Assembly (NCBI GenBank): GCA_023381415.1
Contig: JAMCUN010000032.1
Coordinates: 27,025-91,024 of the forward strand
Source: Thermoplasmatota archaeon
GTDB taxonomy: Archaea > Thermoplasmatota > Thermoplasmata > Thermoplasmatales > GCA-001856825
Direction: 5' to 3'
Length of the DNA stretch: 64,000 nt
The translations under genes were made by a program, and so were the position numbers. This document shows, piece after piece, positions 1 through 8,493 of the stretch (positions within the stretch are counted from its first letter, which is position 1; each line of letters opens with the position of its first letter). Below the pieces are notes generated by a model that saw only the letters and a program-made list of their open reading frames with translations, was not told where the DNA came from and ran no database searches.

Positions 1-728
1 CAGGGAGCAGGATAAAGGAAGAAGACATTGAGGAAAAGCTTGACGAAATTGGCAGATACGGGATAAGAGTAGTGGACATAGGAGGACAGAGCACTAGGCC
101 AGGAAGTGAGAGAATTTCGCCTCAGGAGGAAATCAGGAGGATATCAAAGGCGGTAGAAGCCTCACTCAACAGGAAGTTTATAGTGTCAATTGACTCATTC
201 GAACCCGAAGTTCTTCGGAACTGCCTGGAGATGGGTGTCCATTTGATCAATGACGTAACAGGTCTCGAGAACGAGGAGATTGGGAGGCTTGCCAGGAAAT
301 ACGATACCCCACTGGTTATCATGCACAAGAAGGGTGACTTCAAGACAATGCAGAATTCGCCTTCTTATGAAAATGTGATAAATGAAATCATTTACTTTTT
401 CTACCAAAAAATTTCCCTAGCTGCAAGGCTGGGGATAGAGGATAACATCGTTCTAGACCCGGGAATTGGATTCGGAAAGAGAGTGGAGGATAACCTGGCC
501 ATCATAAATAATCTCAGGGATCTCAGGCTCGGCCATCCACTTCTGATCGGACTCTCAAGAAAGAACTTCATTGGAGTGATAATGAACGAACCGGTGGGTG
601 AGAGAGGAGAGTCTTCCCTGATCCTTAACACGATTTCACTAATGAATGGTGCTGATATGATCAGAGTCCATGATGTACGTGAAAATTCGAAATTAATAAA
701 AATAATAAAAAAGTTAAAAGAGAATTAG
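1..728 (+). CDS. folP: Dihydropteroate synthase, 5' truncated by window edge
   Basis: DIGGQSTRPGSE motif, ...DPGIGFGKRVEDN..., RVHDVRE C-terminus; reading frame open from window start. Confidence 0.9.
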   Translation, partial: GSRIKEEDIEEKLDEIGRYGIRVVDIGGQSTRPGSERISPQEEIRRISKAVEASLNRKFIVSIDSFEPEVLRNCLEMGVHLINDVTGLENEEIGRLARKYDTPLVIMHKKGDFKTMQNSPSYENVINEIIYFFYQKISLAARLGIEDNIVLDPGIGFGKRVEDNLAIINNLRDLRLGHPLLIGLSRKNFIGVIMNEPVGERGESSLILNTISLMNGADMIRVHDVRENSKLIKIIKKLKEN

Positions 729-2848
729 ATATGCAGCAGGTAGTGGTACATTATTATCGATACGAACAGTATCGATATGGTGTTAACAACCTTTATCAGT
801 GGGTTTATTGCAGGACCTGCGGTGTCTTTCGTAGCATCACCCACAGTATCTCCAACTACTGCAGCCTTGTGGGCATCTGATCCCTTCCCTCCGTACTTCC
901 CCTGCTCTATGTACTTCTTTGCGTTGTCCCATGCCCCTCCCCCAACTGTCATCATTATCGCCAACGGGAATCCTGCTATTATCACTCCCATGAGGAGGCC
1001 GCTAACTGCAAGTGGTCCAAGCACGAACCCTACAACTATAGGAGTGAGCACAGCTATAAGTGCAGGGACCATGAGCTGTTTCAGTGCCTCCTTTGTGACT
1101 ATGTCAACAGCCTTACCGTAATCAGGCTCATCCTCCCCTGTCAGTATCTTAGGCTTAAGCTTGAACTGTGACCTGACTTCCTCGACAATAGCAGAAGCCG
1201 CTTTCCCCACAGCATTCATGAGATAGGAAGTAAAGAAGAACGGAAGAGATCCTCCTATTATCAGTCCTGATACCACGATAGGGTCAGTTAGTTGAATGCT
1301 CTGGAAACCAGGTACCTTGTCTATTGAGAACTGGTATGCAGCAAATAGTGTTAGGGCTGCAAGTGCAGCACTACCTATGGCATATCCCTTCGTCACTGCC
1401 TTGGTTGTGTTTCCGACAGCATCGAGCGGGTCAGTAACTTCATCTCTTGTCTTCTTATCGAATCCGGACATCTCTGCTATTCCACCTGCATTGTCAGTTA
1501 TTGGCCCGTATGAATCTATTGAGATGATCATGCCAGTTGCAGATAGCATGCTTGCGGCAGCTATTGCTATGCCGTAGAGGCCCATGGATGAATTGCTACC
1601 GAAAGAAGTGGAGGTAATGAAGAAAGATATTACGATTCCACCAATGATCACCACAGCTGGAATGAATACAGCCTGTAACCCGTAGGAAAGTCCAGTGATA
1701 ATGTTTGTTCCTGAACCCGTGACGGATGACTTTGCAATCCTTGCAACAGGGCTGAACCTTTCGGAGGTGTAGTATTCCGTCACATATACTATAACACCCA
1801 TTATTACCATCCCAATTATGGCATCGAAGTATATAGCAAGGTTACCGTTCATCAGGTAGTAGTCCACAACGTAGAATAGAACTGCTGAAAGCAAAACAGT
1901 CGCTATGAGCCCCTTGTAAAGGGCAGTCATTATTCTCTGCTTCCCACTCTTCTTTACGAAGAACGAGCCGACAATTGTAGCGAGAAGGGCCGTTCCTCCT
2001 ATCGCGAGGGGAAGAATGACTATGCTTCTAGTGATGCGCGAGCTGAGGTCATTAGTGTAGATAAAATATCCAACCAGCATAGCAGAAAGCGCAGTCACAA
2101 CGTATGTTTCGAACAGGTCCGCTCCCATTCCTGCGCAATCTCCAACATTGTCTCCCACATTATCCGCTATCACAGCTGGATTTCTTGGATCATCTTCAGG
2201 TATCCCAACTTCCACCTTACCCACCAGGTCAGCCCCAACATCCGCCCCCTTCGTGTATATCCCTCCACCTACCCTGGCAAAGAGGCTCACGAGAGAAGCA
2301 CCGAAGATGTACCCTATCATCAGGACAGGGTTTCCGAACCACATGTAGAAGAGAACAAGTCCCAGTAAGGCGAGTGAGGCAACTATCAGACCTGTGACTG
2401 TTCCTCCCCTGAATGCTAGCTTCAATGCAGGGTTCAACCCCTTCTTCGCCTCGATCGCGCAACGAACATTTGCCCTGACAGATATGCTCATTCCTATGAG
2501 ACCGGCTACTGCCGAACCTATTGCACCAACAAGGAAGCCAAGCGTAAGCTTCCATGCAACAGAGATGCCGGATTCAAAATAGAAGGCAATGAATATTACA
2601 ACCGCCAGAATTGCAGCAAATATGAAGACGTTGGTGTACTGCCTCCTCATGTATGCATTAGCCCCCTGGCGGATTGAGGCCGATATCTTTTTCGGTTTCT
2701 CCTCCGTCACTGGAATCCTCAGCAGAAGGTAACTCTGAATCACTGCATACGCTACCCCTATGAGGGCAGAGACGAGTATGAAAACTTCCCAACTGAATGT
2801 GTTCAAAAATATCTCCTCCAGATCACTTTCCTTTGCCCTGTGAGCCAA
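725..2848 (-). CDS. hppA: Membrane-bound H+-translocating pyrophosphatase, K+-independent type (true start probably slightly downstream of the ORF start)
   Basis: DDPRNPAVIADNVGDNVGDCAGMGADLFE and GDTVGDATKDTAGPAINPLIKV motifs; GNTTKA (Lys) as in K+-independent enzymes; many TM segments. Confidence 0.95.
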   Translation of the reverse strand: MAHRAKESDLEEIFLNTFSWEVFILVSALIGVAYAVIQSYLLLRIPVTEEKPKKISASIRQGANAYMRRQYTNVFIFAAILAVVIFIAFYFESGISVAWKLTLGFLVGAIGSAVAGLIGMSISVRANVRCAIEAKKGLNPALKLAFRGGTVTGLIVASLALLGLVLFYMWFGNPVLMIGYIFGASLVSLFARVGGGIYTKGADVGADLVGKVEVGIPEDDPRNPAVIADNVGDNVGDCAGMGADLFETYVVTALSAMLVGYFIYTNDLSSRITRSIVILPLAIGGTALLATIVGSFFVKKSGKQRIMTALYKGLIATVLLSAVLFYVVDYYLMNGNLAIYFDAIIGMVIMGVIVYVTEYYTSERFSPVARIAKSSVTGSGTNIITGLSYGLQAVFIPAVVIIGGIVISFFITSTSFGSNSSMGLYGIAIAAASMLSATGMIISIDSYGPITDNAGGIAEMSGFDKKTRDEVTDPLDAVGNTTKAVTKGYAIGSAALAALTLFAAYQFSIDKVPGFQSIQLTDPIVVSGLIIGGSLPFFFTSYLMNAVGKAASAIVEEVRSQFKLKPKILTGEDEPDYGKAVDIVTKEALKQLMVPALIAVLTPIVVGFVLGPLAVSGLLMGVIIAGFPLAIMMTVGGGAWDNAKKYIEQGKYGGKGSDAHKAAVVGDTVGDATKDTAGPAINPLIKVVNTISILFVSIIMYHYLLHI

Positions 2849-3383
2849 TCACAGATGATATCTTCTTGGCTGCCTCGTCTGCCTTCCCCTCTTCATTCAT
2901 CACGATCATAAACGGGCAACCTGCACTGCTGGAATAGGATACTGCATAATTCCTGTTAATTTCGGTGTGCATTCTTATGCTGTCTATAGTGTCATTGTCC
3001 CTGTTTCTCCCAGCATCTTTCTTCCTTCTCTCAAAAACTTTTGTGGGATCTGCCTCTATAGAAATTAGAAGGTCAGGCTTTAGTTCCTTAAGTACGTGCG
3101 CAGGTAGTCCAGGGAGGTATCCGCACTCCGTTGCAATGGAGAAGTGGGTATCTATGATCACAGATTTGATCGTGGAAAGATATCTTGCAGCCAGCTTCTG
3201 GATTTCCTTCTGCTTCTCCACCGGTAATTTCCTCATCTCATCCCTGTCCTTCACGTATTTCTTTCTTTTAGCCTCCTTCAGCATTATGTCACCGTAGTTT
3301 TCAACCCTGAATCCTTCTTTGACAAGCCCGTCCAGTACAGTGGTTTTTCCAACCCCAGGTATTCCTCCAATTATTACTCTCGT
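2823..3383 (-). CDS. adkA: Archaeal-type adenylate kinase; start extended to a non-canonical ACG codon
   Basis: Frame extended upstream of the listed ORF (start 3284) reads TRVIIGGIPGVGKTTVLDGLVKEGFRVENYGDIML (Walker A); in-frame TAA directly precedes ACG; GGAGGG lies 6 nt upstream. Confidence 0.8.
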   Translation of the reverse strand, partial: TRVIIGGIPGVGKTTVLDGLVKEGFRVENYGDIMLKEAKRKKYVKDRDEMRKLPVEKQKEIQKLAARYLSTIKSVIIDTHFSIATECGYLPGLPAHVLKELKPDLLISIEADPTKVFERRKKDAGRNRDNDTIDSIRMHTEINRNYAVSYSSSAGCPFMIVMNEEGKADEAAKKISSVIGSQGKGK

Positions 3384-3782
3384 TTAAATCCCTCCGAATA
3401 AGTCAAAATTCAACGGAAGTCCATCCGTCGTTCTCATCATTCTTGAGGCCCGATATTGTTCTCTCTGAGACCGTGGAAGACCGCAAACGTAGCAAGGTGA
3501 ATATTCAATTACCGCACTCTGTGAAGACAAAGGTCCACGAGATCTGTCAATTCTTCCGCCATCCCTGAAGTTGGTAAGATTGTGTCTATCATTCCTGACT
3601 GCTCCATATCTTGTTTCAAAGGCGGGTCTATAAAGTTCACGTCCTTCTGAATCCACTTCAGGGGTTCCCTCCTTCATTCCAAGTATTTCTAAGACTCTTC
3701 TTTCCAAGCATCTGATGGCAAGAACGTCATCATCCTTTTGGTTCCCCTCACCGATCTCAGAGCTGTCAGCATTGGTCTCCAT
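3384..3782 (-). CDS. Uncharacterised ~132 aa protein with CxxC (ORF track start 3806; internal Met at 3782 fits promoter position better)
   Basis: Open frame of 140 codons; conserved operator/TATA just upstream; stop codon abuts adkA; no family recognised. Confidence 0.4.
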   Translation of the reverse strand: METNADSSEIGEGNQKDDDVLAIRCLERRVLEILGMKEGTPEVDSEGRELYRPAFETRYGAVRNDRHNLTNFRDGGRIDRSRGPLSSQSAVIEYSPCYVCGLPRSQREQYRASRMMRTTDGLPLNFDLFGGI

Positions 3783-3826
3783 AGCAGGCCCATTACCAAT
3801 ACCCATCTTCGATTAAGAACACCGCA

Positions 3827-3840
3827 CCTTATCCGTAAGG
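3827..3840 (-). promoter_or_regulatory. CCTTA-N4-TAAGG operator upstream of orphan-adkA-hppA unit
   Basis: ccttatccgtaagg, exact match to the shared palindrome. Confidence 0.75.
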
Positions 3841-3887
3841 CATTTTCGGAGATTCTCAATCTTTAATGAGGGAATGTAAAAGTTCCT

Positions 3888-5057
3888 CTATACAGCTGGT
3901 CTGCGTCCTATGGAGGTCAGATAGGTCAATGCGAAGAACCTGTATGCAAGGTGCGCAAATTTTGAGTATGGGAAATAGGCAACTAGCATGAATACTAGAA
4001 TGAGATGTATCATATAGGTCCAATAGGCCAAAGAAATGCCGTCCAGGCGGAGGAGTTCCATGACGAATCCTGTGCACACTATCAGGAGGAGGAGAATGAG
4101 GAAGAACCAGTCGAAGTAGGTATCCTCTTTGGGGACCTTGCTCGTAGTCCTGTTGATTATGGCTATAAGTAGACCTGGCAATATCAGGACTGTTCCTATG
4201 TTCCCTATGATATTCTGGGGTTCCCCAAGCAAAGCGTGGGAGAATCCGAATACGTGAATCTCTAGTGCACCTGTAAATGTTGCAAGGAGCAGGACGCAAA
4301 ACCCGTAGAATATCAGGATGTGGGCATAGTACCTATTGCGGTTAGAACCGCATACGCTGAACCAGGTATGCAGGATGACGTCCTTGAGGGTCAATATCGC
4401 AGCAATCACAGCGTTCATTTTACCCTTCTTCTGCTTGCTCAAAGTCCTGTAATACCTGAAACATCCGTAGAGGAGCGCGAGTATCGCATATGCCCCAACT
4501 ATTATTCCTGCAGTATCCAGATAATTGTAAGGAACAAGGCTTGAGAAGTAGATTGGACCGCCATTTGGGACCCTGATTCCTGTCGCCAGGAAGAACACAA
4601 TCATGAGGACGACCGGGACGAGCGCAAATAAAGCAAGGAATGCTTTCTTTGAAAATGCCCTTGATATAGCTCTCGGCCATGAGTATGTTTCTATCACCAT
4701 TGAACGAAGGGCACCAAGGACGCTCCCAGGTTTTGCATTTCTCGGGCATTCCTTTGAGCAGTCTTCACAGTTATGGCACATCCAAATGTCAGGGTCTGCC
4801 ATTAGCTTGTCCTTCAACCCCCACTGAGTCCAGAGCATCTCCTTCCTCGGGAAAGGGGACTCAGATGGACTGAGCGGACAGACCACGGAGCATTCCGAGC
4901 ATTGCATGCACTTCTTGACGTCTCCTCCTCCCCTTCTTGTAACTTCGTTCACGAAATTCAAGTCAACTTCTATCCTCTGCCTAGAAACTGGATTGGAGGT
5001 ACTCACGTTAAAGCCCCCTGAATGGATTTGGCCCAAACTTCCTGACAGATTCAACAA
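3888..5057 (-). CDS. qmoC: Quinone-interacting membrane-bound oxidoreductase subunit C (HdrC/HdrE-like fusion); actual start likely inside the ORF
   Basis: CMQCSECSVVCP and CHNCEDCSKECP Fe-S motifs followed by TM heme b-type domain; adjacent to QmoB/QmoA/AprAB. Confidence 0.88.
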   Translation of the reverse strand: MLNLSGSLGQIHSGGFNVSTSNPVSRQRIEVDLNFVNEVTRRGGGDVKKCMQCSECSVVCPLSPSESPFPRKEMLWTQWGLKDKLMADPDIWMCHNCEDCSKECPRNAKPGSVLGALRSMVIETYSWPRAISRAFSKKAFLALFALVPVVLMIVFFLATGIRVPNGGPIYFSSLVPYNYLDTAGIIVGAYAILALLYGCFRYYRTLSKQKKGKMNAVIAAILTLKDVILHTWFSVCGSNRNRYYAHILIFYGFCVLLLATFTGALEIHVFGFSHALLGEPQNIIGNIGTVLILPGLLIAIINRTTSKVPKEDTYFDWFFLILLLLIVCTGFVMELLRLDGISLAYWTYMIHLILVFMLVAYFPYSKFAHLAYRFFALTYLTSIGRRPAV

Positions 5058-7218
5058 AACCGTCTATTATGTTACCAACCTTGCTCCAGTCCGAAAGCTC
5101 TATCTGCTCAATCCTGAGCCTTTCAGGCTCAAGGGCCAGATTGTCAAGTGTCTCTTTGAGGGCTTTCAACCTCTGGCTCTCAAGTTCAGAACCCCTGACG
5201 AAGTGGCACTGATAATCGCTACCGTATTTGCATCCCAGGAACAGCAATCCGTCTATTCCCTCAGAGAGAGAATCAGCTACCAGGACGCTGTTTACTGACC
5301 CGAGGCACCTGACAGGTATTATCCTGACTTCCTCGCTGTACTTCATCCTCTCCCTGGAAGCGATGTCAAGTGCTGGATATGCATCGTTTTCACAGGCGAA
5401 GACTACGATCCTCAACTTGTCATCTTCTTCTGGAATCTTTATTGATTTTATCATGCTGTGCAGGATGTCGACAGAATATTGCTTGAATGAAATCGCCTGG
5501 ACCGGGCAGGCGCCCATGCATATTCCGCAATCCCTGCATCTAAGAGGGTTGTAGAGGGGGAAGGTCTTAGCATCCTCATCGATTGCTCCAAAGGGGCACT
5601 CCTCAGTGCATCTCCTGCACTGTGTGCATCTTTGAAGTGAGATTGTGAGATGATCCTCCTCCCCAACCTTTGGTGGCCCTATTATCAATCCCCTATCTGC
5701 AAGCTCCACTGTCTGTATTGCCTTCAGTGCGGCACCCTTTGCGTCAATTTCACACGTTGCAACATTTGAGGGGGACCTGGCAGTCCCTGCCGCGAATATA
5801 CCCGTCCTTCTGGATTCATAGGGGAAGCATACGTAGTGTGAATCCGGGAACCCATCCATGAGCGTAGGCAACTCGGGGCCCTGTCTGTACCTCAAGTTAA
5901 GTATATGTTCCCCAGAGGTGGCAGTAGCACCATCAGAGAGTTTGTAGGGATTCAGGTGTGAATACGAGAGTGGTCCATTTTCTGGATGCTCCTCCTTCAC
6001 GTTGTACATTCCGAATTCAGAAGAAATCATCCCGGTTGCAAGTACAACCTTGTCCACCCTGATATCAGTTCCAAAATCCAGGAAACCACCGTTTAATTTG
6101 AGTTCCATACCAGGCTCACCGTCATTCCACGAAATTTCATCAACGTCTGCCTTCGCAAGGAATATCCCACTGTCTTCCTGAGCCTTCTTGTAGAATTCCT
6201 CATAAACTCCCAGGGCCCTCATGTCCTTATAGAAGATGAATACCTTTGAGTCCCTCACTCTCTCCCTTATCTGGAGTGCTTCTTTCAGAGAAGCGGCACA
6301 ACAAACGCTTGAACAGTAGGGGAGGTTCTGATCGTCTCTCTGCCCGGCACACAGCACAAATGCAAATGTCTTTTGATTCGCAAAGGAGTTTCCGTCCTTC
6401 AGGAGTTTCTCCAGTTCGAGAGTTGTAATTATGTCAGGATTCAGCCCATACTTGTACTTCTTTATCTTGCTGGCGTCATACGGTTTCCATCCTGTGGCAA
6501 CTATTATGGACCCCACCCTTATGATGGCCTCAGAACTTGGGCTCTTTATCTGGACATCAAACATTCCCGGTTGACCTGATATTGATCCAATTGAACTCGA
6601 CAAGAATGTTTTGATCCTGCTATCCTCCTTGAGGCGTGCAATCCTTTCATTGATAAAGGAAGATGCGTCGACCGTATCCCTGTACGGTGACTTGACGGGA
6701 AGAATCCTTCCATATTCCGCAACCTTTCCACCTAGCTTTCCCTCCTTCTCTACCAGGAACACGTTGTAGTTTGCCTTAGCTGCCTCTAGTGCGGCGGTTA
6801 TGCCCGTTATCCCCCCTCCAATTACAAGAATGTCCTTTGAAATTTCTTCGTCTATCAAGGTTGCAAGAGATTTCCGCATGACGGAATTTATCCCCATCCT
6901 CAGGTAGTCTTCCGCCATACTCTGCATCGCCTCGTTTGATTGATGCGACCAAATGATTCCTTCCCTTAGGTTCACCCTCTCCAGTATGGAATCATTTTCT
7001 ACGCTGAAATTGGCCTGTTTCTCCCTTGGGGAGCAGGCCGCAATGACGACGTTTCCGTGAACATTCCTTAGTAATTCGGGGCTGTTGCACAATTCGCTGG
7101 ATATTGATACCTCCCCCTTGAACTCCCTTTCGGCTATCCCCTTCAGTTTCTCGATGTCTAGCTTCTTGCCTATATCGCACCCGCTGCATATCAGGACGTT
7201 TAGCTTCATTTCGTTCAT
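5008..7218 (-). CDS. qmoB: QmoB, HdrA-like flavoprotein with ferredoxin and MvhD-like C-terminal domains
   Basis: VIGGGITGITAALEAAKANYNVFLVEKEGKLGG FAD motif; CTQCRRCTEECPFGAI, CRDCGICMGACPVQAI; operon context. Confidence 0.9.
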   Translation of the reverse strand: MNEMKLNVLICSGCDIGKKLDIEKLKGIAEREFKGEVSISSELCNSPELLRNVHGNVVIAACSPREKQANFSVENDSILERVNLREGIIWSHQSNEAMQSMAEDYLRMGINSVMRKSLATLIDEEISKDILVIGGGITGITAALEAAKANYNVFLVEKEGKLGGKVAEYGRILPVKSPYRDTVDASSFINERIARLKEDSRIKTFLSSSIGSISGQPGMFDVQIKSPSSEAIIRVGSIIVATGWKPYDASKIKKYKYGLNPDIITTLELEKLLKDGNSFANQKTFAFVLCAGQRDDQNLPYCSSVCCAASLKEALQIRERVRDSKVFIFYKDMRALGVYEEFYKKAQEDSGIFLAKADVDEISWNDGEPGMELKLNGGFLDFGTDIRVDKVVLATGMISSEFGMYNVKEEHPENGPLSYSHLNPYKLSDGATATSGEHILNLRYRQGPELPTLMDGFPDSHYVCFPYESRRTGIFAAGTARSPSNVATCEIDAKGAALKAIQTVELADRGLIIGPPKVGEEDHLTISLQRCTQCRRCTEECPFGAIDEDAKTFPLYNPLRCRDCGICMGACPVQAISFKQYSVDILHSMIKSIKIPEEDDKLRIVVFACENDAYPALDIASRERMKYSEEVRIIPVRCLGSVNSVLVADSLSEGIDGLLFLGCKYGSDYQCHFVRGSELESQRLKALKETLDNLALEPERLRIEQIELSDWSKVGNIIDGFVESVRKFGPNPFRGL

Positions 7219-8459
7219 TTCCTCACTCCCGAATTCCGCAGTAGCTGTATTGCACTCAGGGTGGCCGCTTCCGCATCCTGATTGGACTGGCTTACATCAC
7301 CAACCTTGTGTGCGACCCCACACGAGAATAGGCCATCGTCGCTTACAAATCCATTTTCATCATATGAGACCCCTTTTATGCCACTGGCCACTGAACTTGG
7401 TTCCATTCCAGTCGCAAGAACTACAAACTCGACCTCCCTTCCAACCTTGGTTCCAGAAAGGGTATCCTCGGCCTGGACCAGAAGATTATCGTTTCCGAGC
7501 TCATCTATCTTTGACACTTTTCCCCTGATAAATTCAACGCTACGGTCTGATTCAAGCCTTTTCAGGAAATGTTCGTATATACCGTACGCCCTGAGGTCGA
7601 TATAGAATATCTGTATCTTGATTTCTGGATACAGCGTTTTCAGATAGTTGGCCTGTTTGATGGTGGCAAGGCAGCAGACCTGGGAGCAATACTTCAGGTT
7701 GTTTTCGTCCCTTGAACCTGCGCATTGCACGAAAGCGACGCTCTTTGGTTCCTTTCCATCAGATCTCCTGACAATCCTGCCGCTGAAAGGCCCGTTAGGA
7801 GACGCTATTCGTTCCATCATCAGGTTAGTCACAACGTTCTTGAACTTCCCGAACCCAAGGTAATGGATTTTTTCAGCGTCGTATTGCTTCCATCCAGTCG
7901 ATATTATTACTGCCCTGGCATCAATGGTAATGTTTTTCCCCTTTTCCGTCAGATCAATTGCCCCATAGGCACAGGCTTCTACGCATTTTGAGCATTCAAC
8001 CCCTTTACAATTCCTTTGGTCTATCACGTATCTGTTGGGGAATGCATACTGGTGAGGGAGGTATATTGCCTTCGTCGTGTCCATGCCGAAGTTGAAGTCG
8101 TTCTCCCTTGATACATCGCAGGCTTCTACGCATTTTCCGCAGGAGGTGCATCTATCATTTACAAATCTCGGGCTGAGGGTTATCTCCGCAGTGTAGTCTG
8201 ATCCGCCTTTGGAAACATTTTTGACTTCAGCCCCCGTATATATCGTAAGGTTTCTCAGATTCTTGGCTCTCCTGAGCAGTATTTCAAGCCCACATTGAGG
8301 AGGGCAGAGCTTCGGAAAATATTTGTAGAATTGGACAACCCTCCCGCCTAGGTAGAAGTTTTTCTCCACCAGCGTGACGTTGTACCCTATTTCCGCTGCT
8401 TCCACTGCAGCAGTGATTCCTGCTATACCTCCTCCGACTACCAGTACATCTGTGTTCAA
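7215..8459 (-). CDS. qmoA: QmoA, HdrA-like flavoprotein
   Basis: VVGGGIAGITAAVEAAEIGYNVTLVEKNFYLGGRV; CTSCGKCVEAC; between aprA and qmoB. Confidence 0.9.
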   Translation of the reverse strand: MNTDVLVVGGGIAGITAAVEAAEIGYNVTLVEKNFYLGGRVVQFYKYFPKLCPPQCGLEILLRRAKNLRNLTIYTGAEVKNVSKGGSDYTAEITLSPRFVNDRCTSCGKCVEACDVSRENDFNFGMDTTKAIYLPHQYAFPNRYVIDQRNCKGVECSKCVEACAYGAIDLTEKGKNITIDARAVIISTGWKQYDAEKIHYLGFGKFKNVVTNLMMERIASPNGPFSGRIVRRSDGKEPKSVAFVQCAGSRDENNLKYCSQVCCLATIKQANYLKTLYPEIKIQIFYIDLRAYGIYEHFLKRLESDRSVEFIRGKVSKIDELGNDNLLVQAEDTLSGTKVGREVEFVVLATGMEPSSVASGIKGVSYDENGFVSDDGLFSCGVAHKVGDVSQSNQDAEAATLSAIQLLRNSGVRK

Positions 8460-8493
8460 GTCGCTACATCCCTAAAAAAAGAAGGGGAAAGGA

